A DNA stretch of 64,000 nucleotides from Alkalicoccobacillus murimartini (GTDB lineage Bacteria > Bacillota > Bacilli > Bacillales > Bacillaceae_D), in contig NZ_JAUSUA010000003.1 of NCBI RefSeq assembly GCF_030813245.1, forward strand, positions 310,001 to 374,000, given 5' to 3'. The notes beneath the pieces were generated by a model. It saw only the letters and a program-made list of their open reading frames with translations, made no database searches and was not told the DNA's origin. The translations under genes were made by a program, and so were the position numbers. This document shows positions 42,866 through 51,876 of the stretch, piece after piece (position 1 is the stretch's first letter; the number at the start of each line of letters is the position of its first letter).

Positions 42866-44104
42866 ATGCATGAAGGGTTAATCATAAAATATTATCGTGA
42901 ACAACAAAGCCTCACACAACATAAGCTTTGCCATGGCATTTGCTCCGTGGCTCATATGAGTAGAATTGAACGGGGCACAGCACATTACTCAAAAGAAATT
43001 ACTCAATTATTAAGCAATCGTCTTGGCGTGAATATTGCGAGCGAAGTCAAAAAGTTTGAGAAATTAAAGGAAATGTTACGACTTTGGCATGATGCGATGA
43101 TTATGCAAGATCTTGAAAAAACAGAGGTATATAAAGAGACCTTAGAAAAAAATGATTTACTTAGTAGGTCCGACTTGGGGCACCTCTATCAACTGTTGCA
43201 GGTTCGCTATTATTTAACAAACAGAGATCTAAAAGAAGCTGTGCGATTGTTAAAAAAGACGGAGATAAAAAGACATTTGCTTGGAGATAAAGAACTGCAT
43301 ATGTTTTACCATATGAGTGGCGCGTATTGTTTATATACGGGTGAGTATGCGAAGGCATTAGGATTCTTTAAGCAAATTGATTCAGAGCTCTATCAGAACA
43401 ATGAATTCTACTATCACCTTGCTATCACCTGCCATCGTTTTGGTCATCATGTGAAGGCGTATGAATACGCAAGAACCAGTCTCCATTTCTTTAAACAAGC
43501 CAATCATTTCCGCAAGATTATTGATGCAGAGACATTAATTCTATTAACTCAAGGCGGATATATTATTCAAAATGACATAGAAGAAATAAAGAAAAAATAC
43601 ACAGATTTAATTAGAAGCTGTGATTTGTTTGGGGAGCATGTTAAAAAGGCTGTTCTTTTATGTAACCTAGGTCAAGAGTACTTCTTAATTTTCAATAATA
43701 GAGAGGCAAATTCATATTATAAGAGTGCACTGGATCTTTATAAGCAGTGCAACCATCAGAATTATATCTCTGCATTAGTTGGATACATTCACACTAGTTA
43801 TTTGTTAAAGGATGTGGAGACTCAGCAGACTTTGATGAAACTTGTTCAAGAAGGTATGCAGGTGGCTAAACAAAGCGGAAATATTGGTGATACGAAAAAA
43901 TTCAAATTATTATCTTATTTAATTAAAGGGCAAACAAAGCAGTATCATGCCTACCTCCATGAAAGCTTTATCCCATATCTTCGTAAAAGCGGAAACGTGA
44001 CAACAGCCGGTTATTATGAAAAACAATTGTTTCAATATTATGTTGCAGAAAATGAGAATGAAAAAGCATCACAGGTTGCTTATTCTTACATTAAAGGAAG
44101 CTGA
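42866..44104 (+). CDS. HTH-TPR transcriptional regulator (PlcR/NprR/Rgg-like architecture)
   Basis: A 412-residue protein with an XRE-type helix-turn-helix at the N-terminus (about residues 7-55: LIIKYYREQQSLTQHKLCHGICSVAHMSRIERG) and tandem TPR-like helical repeats for the rest, for example LGHLYQLLQVRYYLTNRDLKEAVRLLK and KALGFFKQIDSELYQNNEFYYHLAITCHRFGHHVKAYEYARTSLHFF. This is the layout of RNPP regulators that bind exported signalling peptides. It is divergent from a secreted protease gene, as is common for such regulators. No convincing peptide gene follows it. Its C-terminus resembles that of the regulator at the end of the window. Confidence 0.82.
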   Translation: MHEGLIIKYYREQQSLTQHKLCHGICSVAHMSRIERGTAHYSKEITQLLSNRLGVNIASEVKKFEKLKEMLRLWHDAMIMQDLEKTEVYKETLEKNDLLSRSDLGHLYQLLQVRYYLTNRDLKEAVRLLKKTEIKRHLLGDKELHMFYHMSGAYCLYTGEYAKALGFFKQIDSELYQNNEFYYHLAITCHRFGHHVKAYEYARTSLHFFKQANHFRKIIDAETLILLTQGGYIIQNDIEEIKKKYTDLIRSCDLFGEHVKKAVLLCNLGQEYFLIFNNREANSYYKSALDLYKQCNHQNYISALVGYIHTSYLLKDVETQQTLMKLVQEGMQVAKQSGNIGDTKKFKLLSYLIKGQTKQYHAYLHESFIPYLRKSGNVTTAGYYEKQLFQYYVAENENEKASQVAYSYIKGS

Positions 44105-44226
44105 GGAGAGTCTATTTGCTCTTGTCTGTTTCTACCCTTCATTTATGCAATCGCTTTAATGAAAAATGGAAGCTAAAAAGGATTTACATGGGTAAAGTCT
44201 GGTGCTATGATAACTGAATAAACAGA

Positions 44227-44275
44227 CAAAAGAGCCACTCTCCTTACGTTTGTTAGTAAGCGAGAGTGGCTTTTG
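44227..44275. terminator. Rho-independent terminator
   Basis: A long stem (AAAAGAGCCACTCTC..TTAC / GTAA..GAGAGTGGCTTTT) with an 8-nt loop, 120 bp after the HTH-TPR regulator. Confidence 0.88.
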
Positions 44276-44348
44276 TACAAGGATGCTTTATTGGTTTAAA
44301 CCAATTTAGTAAAAAAGATAGAGAGAACGTCTGGTATACAGATATGGG

Positions 44349-45371
44349 GTGGAGTCGTTGAAGGAATACGTGATTGATCGGATGTACAAGGCTTCTGCGG
44401 GAGTAGCAAATGCAGTGTTAGTAACTCTTGCCATCGGCTTATTATTTGAAACCTTTGGAAACTTCCTAGGATGGGAAGCCTTCTTAACCATTGGAGGTAT
44501 TGCTAAAGTATTGTTAGCGCCTGCTATTGGTGCGGGAGTGGCGTACCAGCTTGGTGGAAATACATTAGTCATTTATAGTGCAATGATATGTAGTACAGTA
44601 GGTGGGGGCGCGATGCAGCTTACTGAATCAGGAATGGTTATGGTTACTGGACAACCTGTAAGTGCATTAATTGCAGCTCTTGTGGCTACTTACGTCGGAA
44701 AAAGAGTCACAGGGAAAACAAAGTTAGATCTTATGGCCATTCCGTTAGCAGCTACGCTAACAGGAGGCATAGTAGGTGTTGGGGCAGCAGCAGTTGCAAC
44801 GCCGCTTCTAACAGCAATGAGTGCTGAGATGACAAGCTCTGTACAGGGTTCACCGTTGGTAGCATCAATGGTCATTTCGCTAGCTTGGAGTGTCTTACTA
44901 ATGACGCCGGCATCCTCGGCAGCTTTGGCTATTGCGTTACAAATGGATCCTGTCTCAAGTGCAGCTGCACTAATAGGATGTACAGCTCAATTCGCCGGAT
45001 TTACTGCGATGTCACTTAGACAGAATGACTTTGGAGGATTTTTAGCTCAGTCCTTGGTTACACCAAAGGTTCAATTCCCGAATTTGGTCAAGAATCCTCG
45101 ACTAGTTATTCCATCCTTTGTTGCGGCGATTGTCTGTGCACCTATCGCGACGATGATGTTTAATTTTGAGGCATCGTATGAATTAGCAGGACTCGGAATG
45201 AATTCTCTAATTGCGCCACTAAGCATCTTATCGACTCAAGGCTGGACAGGATTAATGATCTTTTTATTAATGGGTGTCATTGTTCCGATTATCATTTCTT
45301 TATCACTTTATTATGTCATCAAACGTCTTGGCTGGGTAAAACCGAATGCGTTGCACGTCGAAGTTCAATAA
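44349..45371 (+). CDS. PTS-type IIC membrane protein (PTS_EIIC_2 family)
   Basis: A polytopic membrane protein of about 340 residues with eight to ten hydrophobic segments. The patterns IGLLFETFGNFLGWEAFLTIGGIAKVLLAPAIGAGVAYQLGG and SLAWSVLLMTPASSAALAIAL fit the second EIIC family, which usually occurs without IIA/IIB partners in Firmicutes. The substrate and even true PTS function are unsure. The GTG at 44349 has only a weak site; GTG 44370 with AAGGA closer upstream is an alternative. It stands alone between two terminators. Confidence 0.75.
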   Translation: MESLKEYVIDRMYKASAGVANAVLVTLAIGLLFETFGNFLGWEAFLTIGGIAKVLLAPAIGAGVAYQLGGNTLVIYSAMICSTVGGGAMQLTESGMVMVTGQPVSALIAALVATYVGKRVTGKTKLDLMAIPLAATLTGGIVGVGAAAVATPLLTAMSAEMTSSVQGSPLVASMVISLAWSVLLMTPASSAALAIALQMDPVSSAAALIGCTAQFAGFTAMSLRQNDFGGFLAQSLVTPKVQFPNLVKNPRLVIPSFVAAIVCAPIATMMFNFEASYELAGLGMNSLIAPLSILSTQGWTGLMIFLLMGVIVPIIISLSLYYVIKRLGWVKPNALHVEVQ

Positions 45372-45375
45372 ATAG

Positions 45376-45414
45376 AAAAATCCATTCCCACTCATTTGAG
45401 GGAATGGATTTTTT
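45376..45414. terminator. Bidirectional terminator
   Basis: Perfect stem AAAAATCCATTCCC / GGGAATGGATTTTT with a 10-nt loop, ending the PTS IIC gene and touching the stop of the convergent gerC-type gene. Confidence 0.92.
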
Positions 45415-46525
45415 AATTGATAATCCCATGATAGACGATTTCTACTGTCACATTAGCATTCATCTCTATAGTAGGATAGGTGTCTTTCCAATTCATTGAC
45501 TTCCAATCTTTAGGGTGAAAAGCTTGTATTCGTCTGCCAATAGAAAGATAGTCACAATTGGCTTCTTTTAATTTATTCAGAATCTCATTTGCTTCCTTCG
45601 TTAATTGGTTGGAGAGTGTTGTATTTAATTTTTTGACGACATCAGTTTTGTATAAATGATCAGCAGGATATTCATTGGCATCTACTTTTAAGACCAAATC
45701 TATATTCACTTCAAAATCACCCATGCTATTTTTTTGTACCTGTAAGTTTCTTTTCATTTGTTCCACATCAATCGTAATGTAATTATAGGTTTTGATTTTG
45801 TCATTAGAGTGAACTTGACGGGTCATGCGGTGCTCGCCTTTATGACTTCCAGCAAGAATGAGAAGTAGGTTGGTTTCATCTGTATTCAATTCCCCAGACA
45901 TTTTGCGATCACTAAATAATGCAGTCCCTGTTAGTTCTACTCCCTTATTTTTATCTAGTACCTTTATAATAGGCAGCACAATATCCTGTCCATCATCATA
46001 TAAGATAGCTAGAGTGTTCTGCATACTGGCTGTTGGAATAACACCAATGTCTTCTGCACTTATAAGTAGGTCTCGTATGTAATCACTAATAAGTGGTTTA
46101 TTTTCTGTTTGTACATGAAGCGCAGGTTGGGCTTCACCATCTACAACGGCAAGCCTAGCAGTTAAGGCACTTAAAGGAGATCTGAAATTGCCATCGATTA
46201 CGGAATAAATGTCTTGTTCGGCAAGTTTTTTACTGAATAACGTAACTTGGTTTTTAGATGCATAAATTTCACTTCCAAGTTTAGTATCAAGTTCTGTACG
46301 TGCATCTCGTGATGAAAGTCCTTCTGCTGAGATAATGGATGTTGTAGTTGGGATTTTTTCATTGGATGTGCCACTGACGATAGCGATGGTCATATCGATT
46401 TTATCTGATTCCGGATCAAGGTCAAATGCTTGGACGTAAATGAGAGCAACGTCCTTTAGAAGCTGTTCATCCCAACATCCTGATAAACTAAGCAAGAGGA
46501 GCACATAGATTATTGATCTTTTCAC
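45413..46525 (-). CDS. gerC: Spore germination lipoprotein, Ger(x)C family
   Basis: C subunit of a germinant receptor, anchored to the spore inner membrane. Lipobox LSGC in MKRSIIYVLLLLSLSGCWDEQLLKDVALIYVQAFD, with the family's CWDEQ/CW(D/N)xxEL start and a long alpha/beta body ending in WEDTYP-like text (MNWKDTYPTIEMNANVTVEIVYHG). GTG start at 46525 follows AAGGAGTG, and the codon overlaps the gerB stop. At 370 residues it is of normal length. Last gene of a gerA-gerB-gerC operon. Confidence 0.93.
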   Translation of the reverse strand: MKRSIIYVLLLLSLSGCWDEQLLKDVALIYVQAFDLDPESDKIDMTIAIVSGTSNEKIPTTTSIISAEGLSSRDARTELDTKLGSEIYASKNQVTLFSKKLAEQDIYSVIDGNFRSPLSALTARLAVVDGEAQPALHVQTENKPLISDYIRDLLISAEDIGVIPTASMQNTLAILYDDGQDIVLPIIKVLDKNKGVELTGTALFSDRKMSGELNTDETNLLLILAGSHKGEHRMTRQVHSNDKIKTYNYITIDVEQMKRNLQVQKNSMGDFEVNIDLVLKVDANEYPADHLYKTDVVKKLNTTLSNQLTKEANEILNKLKEANCDYLSIGRRIQAFHPKDWKSMNWKDTYPTIEMNANVTVEIVYHGIIN

Positions 46526-47607
46526 GAAGTATCACTCCTTTTAAACAAAAGAGAAAAAGTGAGAAGAAGGATAGGAATGATCACTATGAATGCGATTCCT
46601 ATGTACTCGATATAGCCTAAAATTCGTCTGACGGTAAGAATGTTTTGTGGAATTAAAGCTAATACCGAAATAATCACTCCAGATAACAATGAAAACCATA
46701 GTCTTTTTGGTTGATTAAAGACAGTGGTCATTCCAATGGATGCCATATACAAATAACTAACAATCGTAGCTAAAACCACAACAGACCAAAATGCGAGAAA
46801 AACGAGATCAATTCGTTCAATTAAAACGAGAGAAATGGTTTTAATCATATAAAGCAGTGGCTCTGGAAGAATCCTAAATTGACCAGGGCTAAAATAGACA
46901 AATGAGGCAATCACAATAAAGGTGTAGATAGCTGTAACCATAATATTGGCATAGGTTGAGGCAAGAAATATCTCTTTTTTTGTTCCTTTAATAAATGGAT
47001 ATACAATAGAGATAATGAGAAACCCTTGCATAGACATCGAAGAGACCCATATTCCTTTACCAATTCCTAACCAATCCGAATCTAGGATGGGCAGGAGGTA
47101 TAGGGGCTCTGAATCAAAGAATGCATAAGTTGCGCAGATTGGAGCCAATAAAATAATGGGTCCAGCAATGGCCATAAACCGACCAATGATCCGAAGGTCG
47201 CTGCATAATAAATATAGAGAGGCAATGACAAATAAAGGGATGGCCACAATATCGGGGGTTTTATTTAGAACCCACACATGAATAAGGAAATTAAAAACAA
47301 GTAAAACAATCGTTGCAATGAATAAAAAATAAACGATATAAAGTATGGACAAAATTTTACCGAATGTTTTTCCTAGAAGTGACTCAAGCATCCCAAAAAA
47401 TGTTTGATTCGGAAAACGGCTAGATAGGTACCAAAAAATAACAATAAGAATCTGAACAACGACACCTGATAAGATAATCGAAATCCACCCATCTGTTTTC
47501 GCACTATGGTAAATGTTATACGGCAATGTCATAATACTAATGCCGATTTGAGTTTGGACAAAAAACCAAAAATATTGAACCAAGTTAATACTATTTGTCT
47601 TTTCCAT
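46522..47607 (-). CDS. gerB: Spore germination permease-like protein, GerB family
   Basis: A 361-residue membrane protein of the amino acid/polyamine/organocation fold, the germinant-sensing B subunit. About ten hydrophobic segments; the N-terminus has the family block FWFFVQTQIGISIMTLPYNIYHSAKTDGWISIILSG. The start overlaps the end of gerA by 17 nt. The specific germinant cannot be told from sequence. Confidence 0.93.
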   Translation of the reverse strand: MEKTNSINLVQYFWFFVQTQIGISIMTLPYNIYHSAKTDGWISIILSGVVVQILIVIFWYLSSRFPNQTFFGMLESLLGKTFGKILSILYIVYFLFIATIVLLVFNFLIHVWVLNKTPDIVAIPLFVIASLYLLCSDLRIIGRFMAIAGPIILLAPICATYAFFDSEPLYLLPILDSDWLGIGKGIWVSSMSMQGFLIISIVYPFIKGTKKEIFLASTYANIMVTAIYTFIVIASFVYFSPGQFRILPEPLLYMIKTISLVLIERIDLVFLAFWSVVVLATIVSYLYMASIGMTTVFNQPKRLWFSLLSGVIISVLALIPQNILTVRRILGYIEYIGIAFIVIIPILLLTFSLLFKRSDTS

Positions 47608-49117
47608 TCTTTCTCCACCACCAGGAATAGCCTTGTTGTTTGAGTTTTTGTGGATGTATACTAGAAGGTCTTGTGTTAAGAAACCACACAGGCATTCGAA
47701 TGATCGTGTCCTTTGTATCCTTTAAATCAAAAGGTGAAATGGGTGATAGATAAGGCTTGCCAAAGGATGTGAGCTTACACAAATGAATGAGTAGAAGCAT
47801 AGAGGCAAGTGTTACTCCTAAAATGCCAAATATTGATGCTAAGAACATAAAAGGAAAACGTAAAACCCTTACAACAGAGTTCATCTCTGGTGAAGGAATA
47901 ACAAACGAGGCAATGGCCGTTAAGGCGACAACAATAATCATCATATTAGACACAAGGCCTGCACTCACGACGGCTTCGCCAATAACCAACCCACCTACAA
48001 TTCCGATTGTTTGACCAATAGGAGATGGAAGACGTACCCCGGCTTCTCTAATTAACTCAATGGTGAATTCCATAATGAGCGCTTCTATTAAAGGGGGATA
48101 GGGGATATTAGCTAAGGAATTTTTAATTGGCAATATCAAAGGATTGGGCAAAATTTCGTAATTAAACGCGACGATGGATATATATAAAGCTGGTAATGTC
48201 ACGGCAAGCGTTAAACTTAGAAAACGGATTAATCGATAGAATGATCCCAGAATAAAATGAACATTATAATCATCTGGTGATTGAAAGAAAGCAAAGGCTG
48301 ATACAGGGGCGATCAAAGCAGTGGGGCTTCCATCCATAATGATTACGACCCGACCTTCCAAAAGATGAGAGATAATCCGATCAGGTCTTTCTGTGTAGAG
48401 AATCTGTGGAAACGGAGTGTATGCATTGTCTTGAATATACTCGCCTACAAATCCAGGAGAAACCACAAGATCTGAATCAATCGCATCAATACGAGTCTTA
48501 ATCGTGTTAACGATTTCAGGGTCAGCTATATCGTTCATATAGAGAATGGCCGTTTCTCTCTGTAATTTGCTCCCGACTTTTGTTTTTTTGACGGTGAGTT
48601 CTTTTGATTGAGCCCGCCTTCTCAATATATTTAGATTGACATACAAACTTTCAATAAGACCCTCGTGAGAACCTCGAACAATTTTCTCGTTAGAGGGTTC
48701 ATCGATACTTCGATCAAAAAACAAACCAACACTCACATAAATGATGTTTGGCTCGCCTTCTAATAAGATGGCTGCAAAACCTCTGGTTAACATCGTCGAT
48801 TCTTTCGTGAGATTACTGCCTTTTTTCCAATCAGTAGAAACAATCAGATCTTCAATAGAATAACGATCATCAAATTTCTCTTCTGAAAGTGGGATGAAAA
48901 ACGTTTGTTCAAGTAAGTCTGTATCAATCATTGCTTCAAGATAAAGAACGGTTCCTTTTTTGTTGTGGAACCAGAATTCACGAGTAGCAAGGTCACCAGA
49001 TTCATGATAAATATTTTTGAAAGCTGCAATGTCGTCTTCTACTATTCCAGTTGAGCGAACAATTTTTTGTTCATCAGACTCTAGCTTACTCTGCAACTTT
49101 CTCGGATGTTTTCTCAT
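47591..49117 (-). CDS. gerA: Spore germination protein, GerA family
   Basis: A subunit of the germinant receptor (508 residues). A large hydrophilic N-terminal part (about 1-280, including the conserved TKVGSKLQRETAILYMNDIADPEIVNTIKTRIDAID and GRVVIIMDGSPTALIAP regions) precedes about five membrane segments (about 290-470, with the proline-rich PNPLILPIKNSLANIPYPPLIEALIMEF). Start ATG 49117. It is the first gene of the operon and confirms a spore-former. Several ger operons usually exist per genome, so a symbol of finer detail is not given. Confidence 0.94.
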   Translation of the reverse strand: MRKHPRKLQSKLESDEQKIVRSTGIVEDDIAAFKNIYHESGDLATREFWFHNKKGTVLYLEAMIDTDLLEQTFFIPLSEEKFDDRYSIEDLIVSTDWKKGSNLTKESTMLTRGFAAILLEGEPNIIYVSVGLFFDRSIDEPSNEKIVRGSHEGLIESLYVNLNILRRRAQSKELTVKKTKVGSKLQRETAILYMNDIADPEIVNTIKTRIDAIDSDLVVSPGFVGEYIQDNAYTPFPQILYTERPDRIISHLLEGRVVIIMDGSPTALIAPVSAFAFFQSPDDYNVHFILGSFYRLIRFLSLTLAVTLPALYISIVAFNYEILPNPLILPIKNSLANIPYPPLIEALIMEFTIELIREAGVRLPSPIGQTIGIVGGLVIGEAVVSAGLVSNMMIIVVALTAIASFVIPSPEMNSVVRVLRFPFMFLASIFGILGVTLASMLLLIHLCKLTSFGKPYLSPISPFDLKDTKDTIIRMPVWFLNTRPSSIHPQKLKQQGYSWWWRKNGKDK

Positions 49118-49242
49118 GATTCTTAGCCCCCTTTACTCAAACATTTTCTCGTTTTAACCTTCCCGACGATGCATTGAATCATACATAAATTATTAGATAA
49201 AAAAGACAAATTGATGTAGCCTGTAGAAAAGGAGGGTTTCAA

Positions 49243-50004
49243 ATGTCTCAATCAAAAAAAGTAAAAGACTTCTTCGGTAAAAATGCAGCTGCGTATGTAA
49301 CAAGCTCTCTTCATGCAAAGGGAGATGACTTAGCTTATTTAGTAGCTGAGCAGAAAAAAGTAGGCGCATTCATTGACATTGCGACAGGTGGAGGTCATGT
49401 TGCTAATGCATTCGCCACGATTGCAGACGAGGTCACTGTCTTTGATCTGACACCAGAAATCATTCAAACAGCAAAGAATTATTTGGAGCAGAATGGTCAT
49501 TTTGAGATTCAATATGTTGAAGGTGATGCAACAAAGATGCCATTTAAACCAGAATCGTTTGATACGGCAGTCTGTAGAATTGCCGCTCATCATTTTCCTG
49601 AGGTAAGGGCATTTGTTGAGGAGACGTTTAACATATTAAAACAGGAAGGATCATTTTGGTTGCTGGATAATGTAGCACCCGAAGCAGAAGATCTAGATCT
49701 TTTTTATAATGAAGTGGAGAGGCAGAGAGATCCTAGTCATGTACGTGCCTACAAAAAAACAGAATGGATACGTTTCATTGAACAAGCTGGATTTAGAGTA
49801 GATAGCATAAAAGTTTTTAAGAAAACATTTATCTTTAATGACTGGTGCAACCGCGCAACAATTTCAGAAGCTGACAAACTGGATCTTGAGAAAAAGTTCC
49901 TGGAATCACCAGCACCTATAAAGGAAGCGTTAGATATAAGAGAGGAAAAAGGAAGACTTCTTTCCTTCCAAGGGCAGTCTATTGCGTTAAAGGCATTAAA
50001 ATAA
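49243..50004 (+). CDS. Class I SAM-dependent methyltransferase
   Basis: A cytoplasmic methyltransferase of the UbiE/YcgJ type (253 residues): motif I FIDIATGGGHVANAFA (about residues 44-59), motif II VTVFDLTPEIIQ, a YVEGDATKMPF block and CRIAAHHFPEV for motif III. The natural substrate is not known. The ATG follows AAAGGAGGG. Single gene, divergent from the ger operon, with its own terminator overlapping the stop. Confidence 0.88.
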   Translation: MSQSKKVKDFFGKNAAAYVTSSLHAKGDDLAYLVAEQKKVGAFIDIATGGGHVANAFATIADEVTVFDLTPEIIQTAKNYLEQNGHFEIQYVEGDATKMPFKPESFDTAVCRIAAHHFPEVRAFVEETFNILKQEGSFWLLDNVAPEAEDLDLFYNEVERQRDPSHVRAYKKTEWIRFIEQAGFRVDSIKVFKKTFIFNDWCNRATISEADKLDLEKKFLESPAPIKEALDIREEKGRLLSFQGQSIALKALK

Positions 50005-50036
50005 AAAAAGCTGTTCCCAATGAGGGAACAGCTTTT
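50003..50036. terminator. Bidirectional terminator
   Basis: Stem AAAAGCTGTTCCC / GGGAACAGCTTTT with a 5-nt loop between the convergent methyltransferase and TerC genes. Confidence 0.9.
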
Positions 50037-50039
50037 GTG

Positions 50040-50843
50040 TTATAAATTCTCTTTAATTTCCTTTTTCTTTTCGGCAAGTTCTTCTGGATCTTTTTCCTTA
50101 GAAAGGAACCAACCAGCAAGTACGATAAGAACTAATACGCTATAGAAGAAGACTTTCCAACCAGTCGAGTGAGGGAAGTGGGAATCAATAAGTGCTAGCT
50201 CTGGGTGAGCTAGAACAGTCACAACTAACTTAACTCCTACCCAACCGACAATAATAAAGGCTGCACTTTCAAGACCTGGACGTTTTTCAAGCAGTACAAC
50301 AAATTTTGTTGCCGCAAAACGCATAATCAAAAGTCCAACTAAGCCACCAATAAAGACAACCGCAAATTGACCAACATCAAGACTTCCAACCATACCTAAT
50401 CCAGTTGGTGTCAATGCCATTGCCAAAGCAACAGCTGCAAGAATTGAATCAACAGCAAAAGCGATATCAGCTAATTCTACTTTAATAACTGTAGGCCAAA
50501 ATCCACTTTTTTTACGATCTTTTTTCTTATCCTTATCAGGCCCGCCATGCTTATTCACTACATGTTTTCGGAAGAGATGATTCAGGGCGATGAATAAGAG
50601 ATAAAGGGCTCCGATGGCTTGAATCTGCCAAACGTCCACAAGAAACGAGATAAGAAATAATGAAGCAAAACGGAAAACAAAGGCACCAGCTAATCCGTAA
50701 AGTAAGGCTTTCTTGCGTTCTTCTTCAGGAAGATGTTTAACCATGATGGCAAGTACAAGTGCATTATCGGCTGAAAGAACACCCTCTAAAGCAATGAGTA
50801 CTAATAACACCCAACTGTATTCTAAAATTAAAGCTACATCCAT
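50040..50843 (-). CDS. ykoY: TerC family membrane protein (YkoY-like), manganese-responsive
   Basis: A TerC-family protein (267 residues) with about seven membrane segments, implicated in manganese export or metalation of secreted proteins. Family motifs: EGVLSADNALVLAIMV with Asp/Asn metal residues, and ELADIAFAVDSILAAVAL in the second half; a Lys/Asp-rich cytoplasmic loop (HGGPDKDKKKDRKKSG) separates the halves. The frame is open from 50900, but ATG 50843 follows GAGGGG and begins just before the first helix, so it is preferred. A yybP-ykoY element precedes it, which makes Mn2+ induction likely. Confidence 0.92.
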   Translation of the reverse strand: MDVALILEYSWVLLVLIALEGVLSADNALVLAIMVKHLPEEERKKALLYGLAGAFVFRFASLFLISFLVDVWQIQAIGALYLLFIALNHLFRKHVVNKHGGPDKDKKKDRKKSGFWPTVIKVELADIAFAVDSILAAVALAMALTPTGLGMVGSLDVGQFAVVFIGGLVGLLIMRFAATKFVVLLEKRPGLESAAFIIVGWVGVKLVVTVLAHPELALIDSHFPHSTGWKVFFYSVLVLIVLAGWFLSKEKDPEELAEKKKEIKENL

Positions 50844-50907
50844 AATGTATTTCCCCTCTCTGATGTGCTTCTGCCGAGCCAATACATGAGAAGGAATCAA
50901 TCAATAG

Positions 50908-51050
50908 AAAAAAGACCCCTGCCATGTAATTGGCAAAGGTCTTGCTGAGCACTATGTATATCATGCCAACAAAGCCGGCGGACGCAATGTCCACGAAATG
51001 ACGACTTTGTTTCAAGTTTATCGTATAAACTTGACGCTACTCCCCTTTGG
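50908..51050 (-). ncRNA. yybP-ykoY manganese riboswitch with terminator
   Basis: Read on the minus strand, the leader begins with the hallmark AAAGGGGAGTAGCG (51050-51035), a variable hairpin (AAGTTTAT-ACG-ATAAACTT), a second element CCGCCGGCTTTGTTGGC, and the closing AGCAAGACCTTTGCC. This last segment also forms the 5' arm of a terminator (AGACC-TTGCCA / TGGCA-GGTCT then TTTTTT, near 50945-50908). Pairing choice between aptamer and terminator is the known mechanism in this class: Mn2+ binding permits read-through into the TerC gene. Confidence 0.93.
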
Positions 51051-51204
51051 AAGAAACCGTATTAAGTTAATATGATCATATACTCGTTCAAGTTGGTTGT
51101 CAACTGTTTCTTGATGAATAAAAATCTAAATAGTAGCGAATCAGACCTGAATCAAGATACACTAAGAAAGAACATAGTAGGTATGAATAAAGGAGTTATA
51201 AAAA

Positions 51205-51876
51205 ATGAAGCAAGAACAATTTGCATCAGCTTCTCCATCTATTCTAATAATGACTAGTGTTGCAGCTGAAAAAGAGGCTATTGAGCGTGGATTAAATGGT
51301 TCAAAGCAATTTCAAGTGGCTCTGACAGGTGTTGGACCAACAAAGGCAGCAGCAAGAACAGCTACAGAGCTTGCAACTCATTCGTATACGTTTGTCATCA
51401 ATGCAGGAGTGGCCGGTGGATTCAAAGGCAAAGCAGATATTGCATCGACTGTAGTGGCAAGTAGCATCGTGGCTGCGGATTTGGGATCAGAATCTGAAGA
51501 AGGGTTCCTACCTGTTGATCAACTTGGTTTAGGGAGTCCAGAGGTTCTTCCTGATCTGAATAAAGCCCAAAAATTAACGAAGAAGCTCGAAGGATTGGGT
51601 GCTTCAGTTACATTAGCCCCTATTCTTACTTTAGCAACGGTAACAGGCACAAATGAAACGACAACACAATTAATGAATCGATTTCCAACTGCTGCTGCTG
51701 AAGCGATGGAGGGACATGGTGTGGCTGTAGCGGCCGAACTTGCTAACGTTCCAGTCCTAGAGGTTCGCACTATATCAAATCAAGTTGGACCGCGTGATCG
51801 AGATGCGTGGAGAATAAAAGATGCATTGCAGGAACTTGAACGCGTAGGATCTGCATTAACGGAGGTATGGTCATGA
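51205..51876 (+). CDS. mqnB: Futalosine hydrolase
   Basis: Nucleosidase-family enzyme (223 residues) that cleaves futalosine (or aminodeoxyfutalosine-derived futalosine) to dehypoxanthine futalosine in the alternative menaquinone pathway. Nucleoside phosphorylase-like features: ILIMTSVAAEKEAI at the N-terminus, LTGVGPTKAA, VINAGVAGGF, and AAAEAMEGHGVAVAAE with the catalytic Glu region, then EVRTISNQVGPRDR, which is characteristic of MqnB. ATG 51205 follows AAAGGAG. It overlaps mqnD by 4 nt, which strongly supports the assignment over MTA/SAH nucleosidase. Confidence 0.93.
   Translation: MKQEQFASASPSILIMTSVAAEKEAIERGLNGSKQFQVALTGVGPTKAAARTATELATHSYTFVINAGVAGGFKGKADIASTVVASSIVAADLGSESEEGFLPVDQLGLGSPEVLPDLNKAQKLTKKLEGLGASVTLAPILTLATVTGTNETTTQLMNRFPTAAAEAMEGHGVAVAAELANVPVLEVRTISNQVGPRDRDAWRIKDALQELERVGSALTEVWS

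Noticed and set aside
44117-44221. A short TTG-initiated frame after GAGGAGAG, directly downstream of the HTH-TPR regulator at 42866, as a possible second pheromone gene.
   Set aside because: The product is hydrophilic and basic with no signal-like N-terminus, and the start codon is weak. Position alone is not enough.
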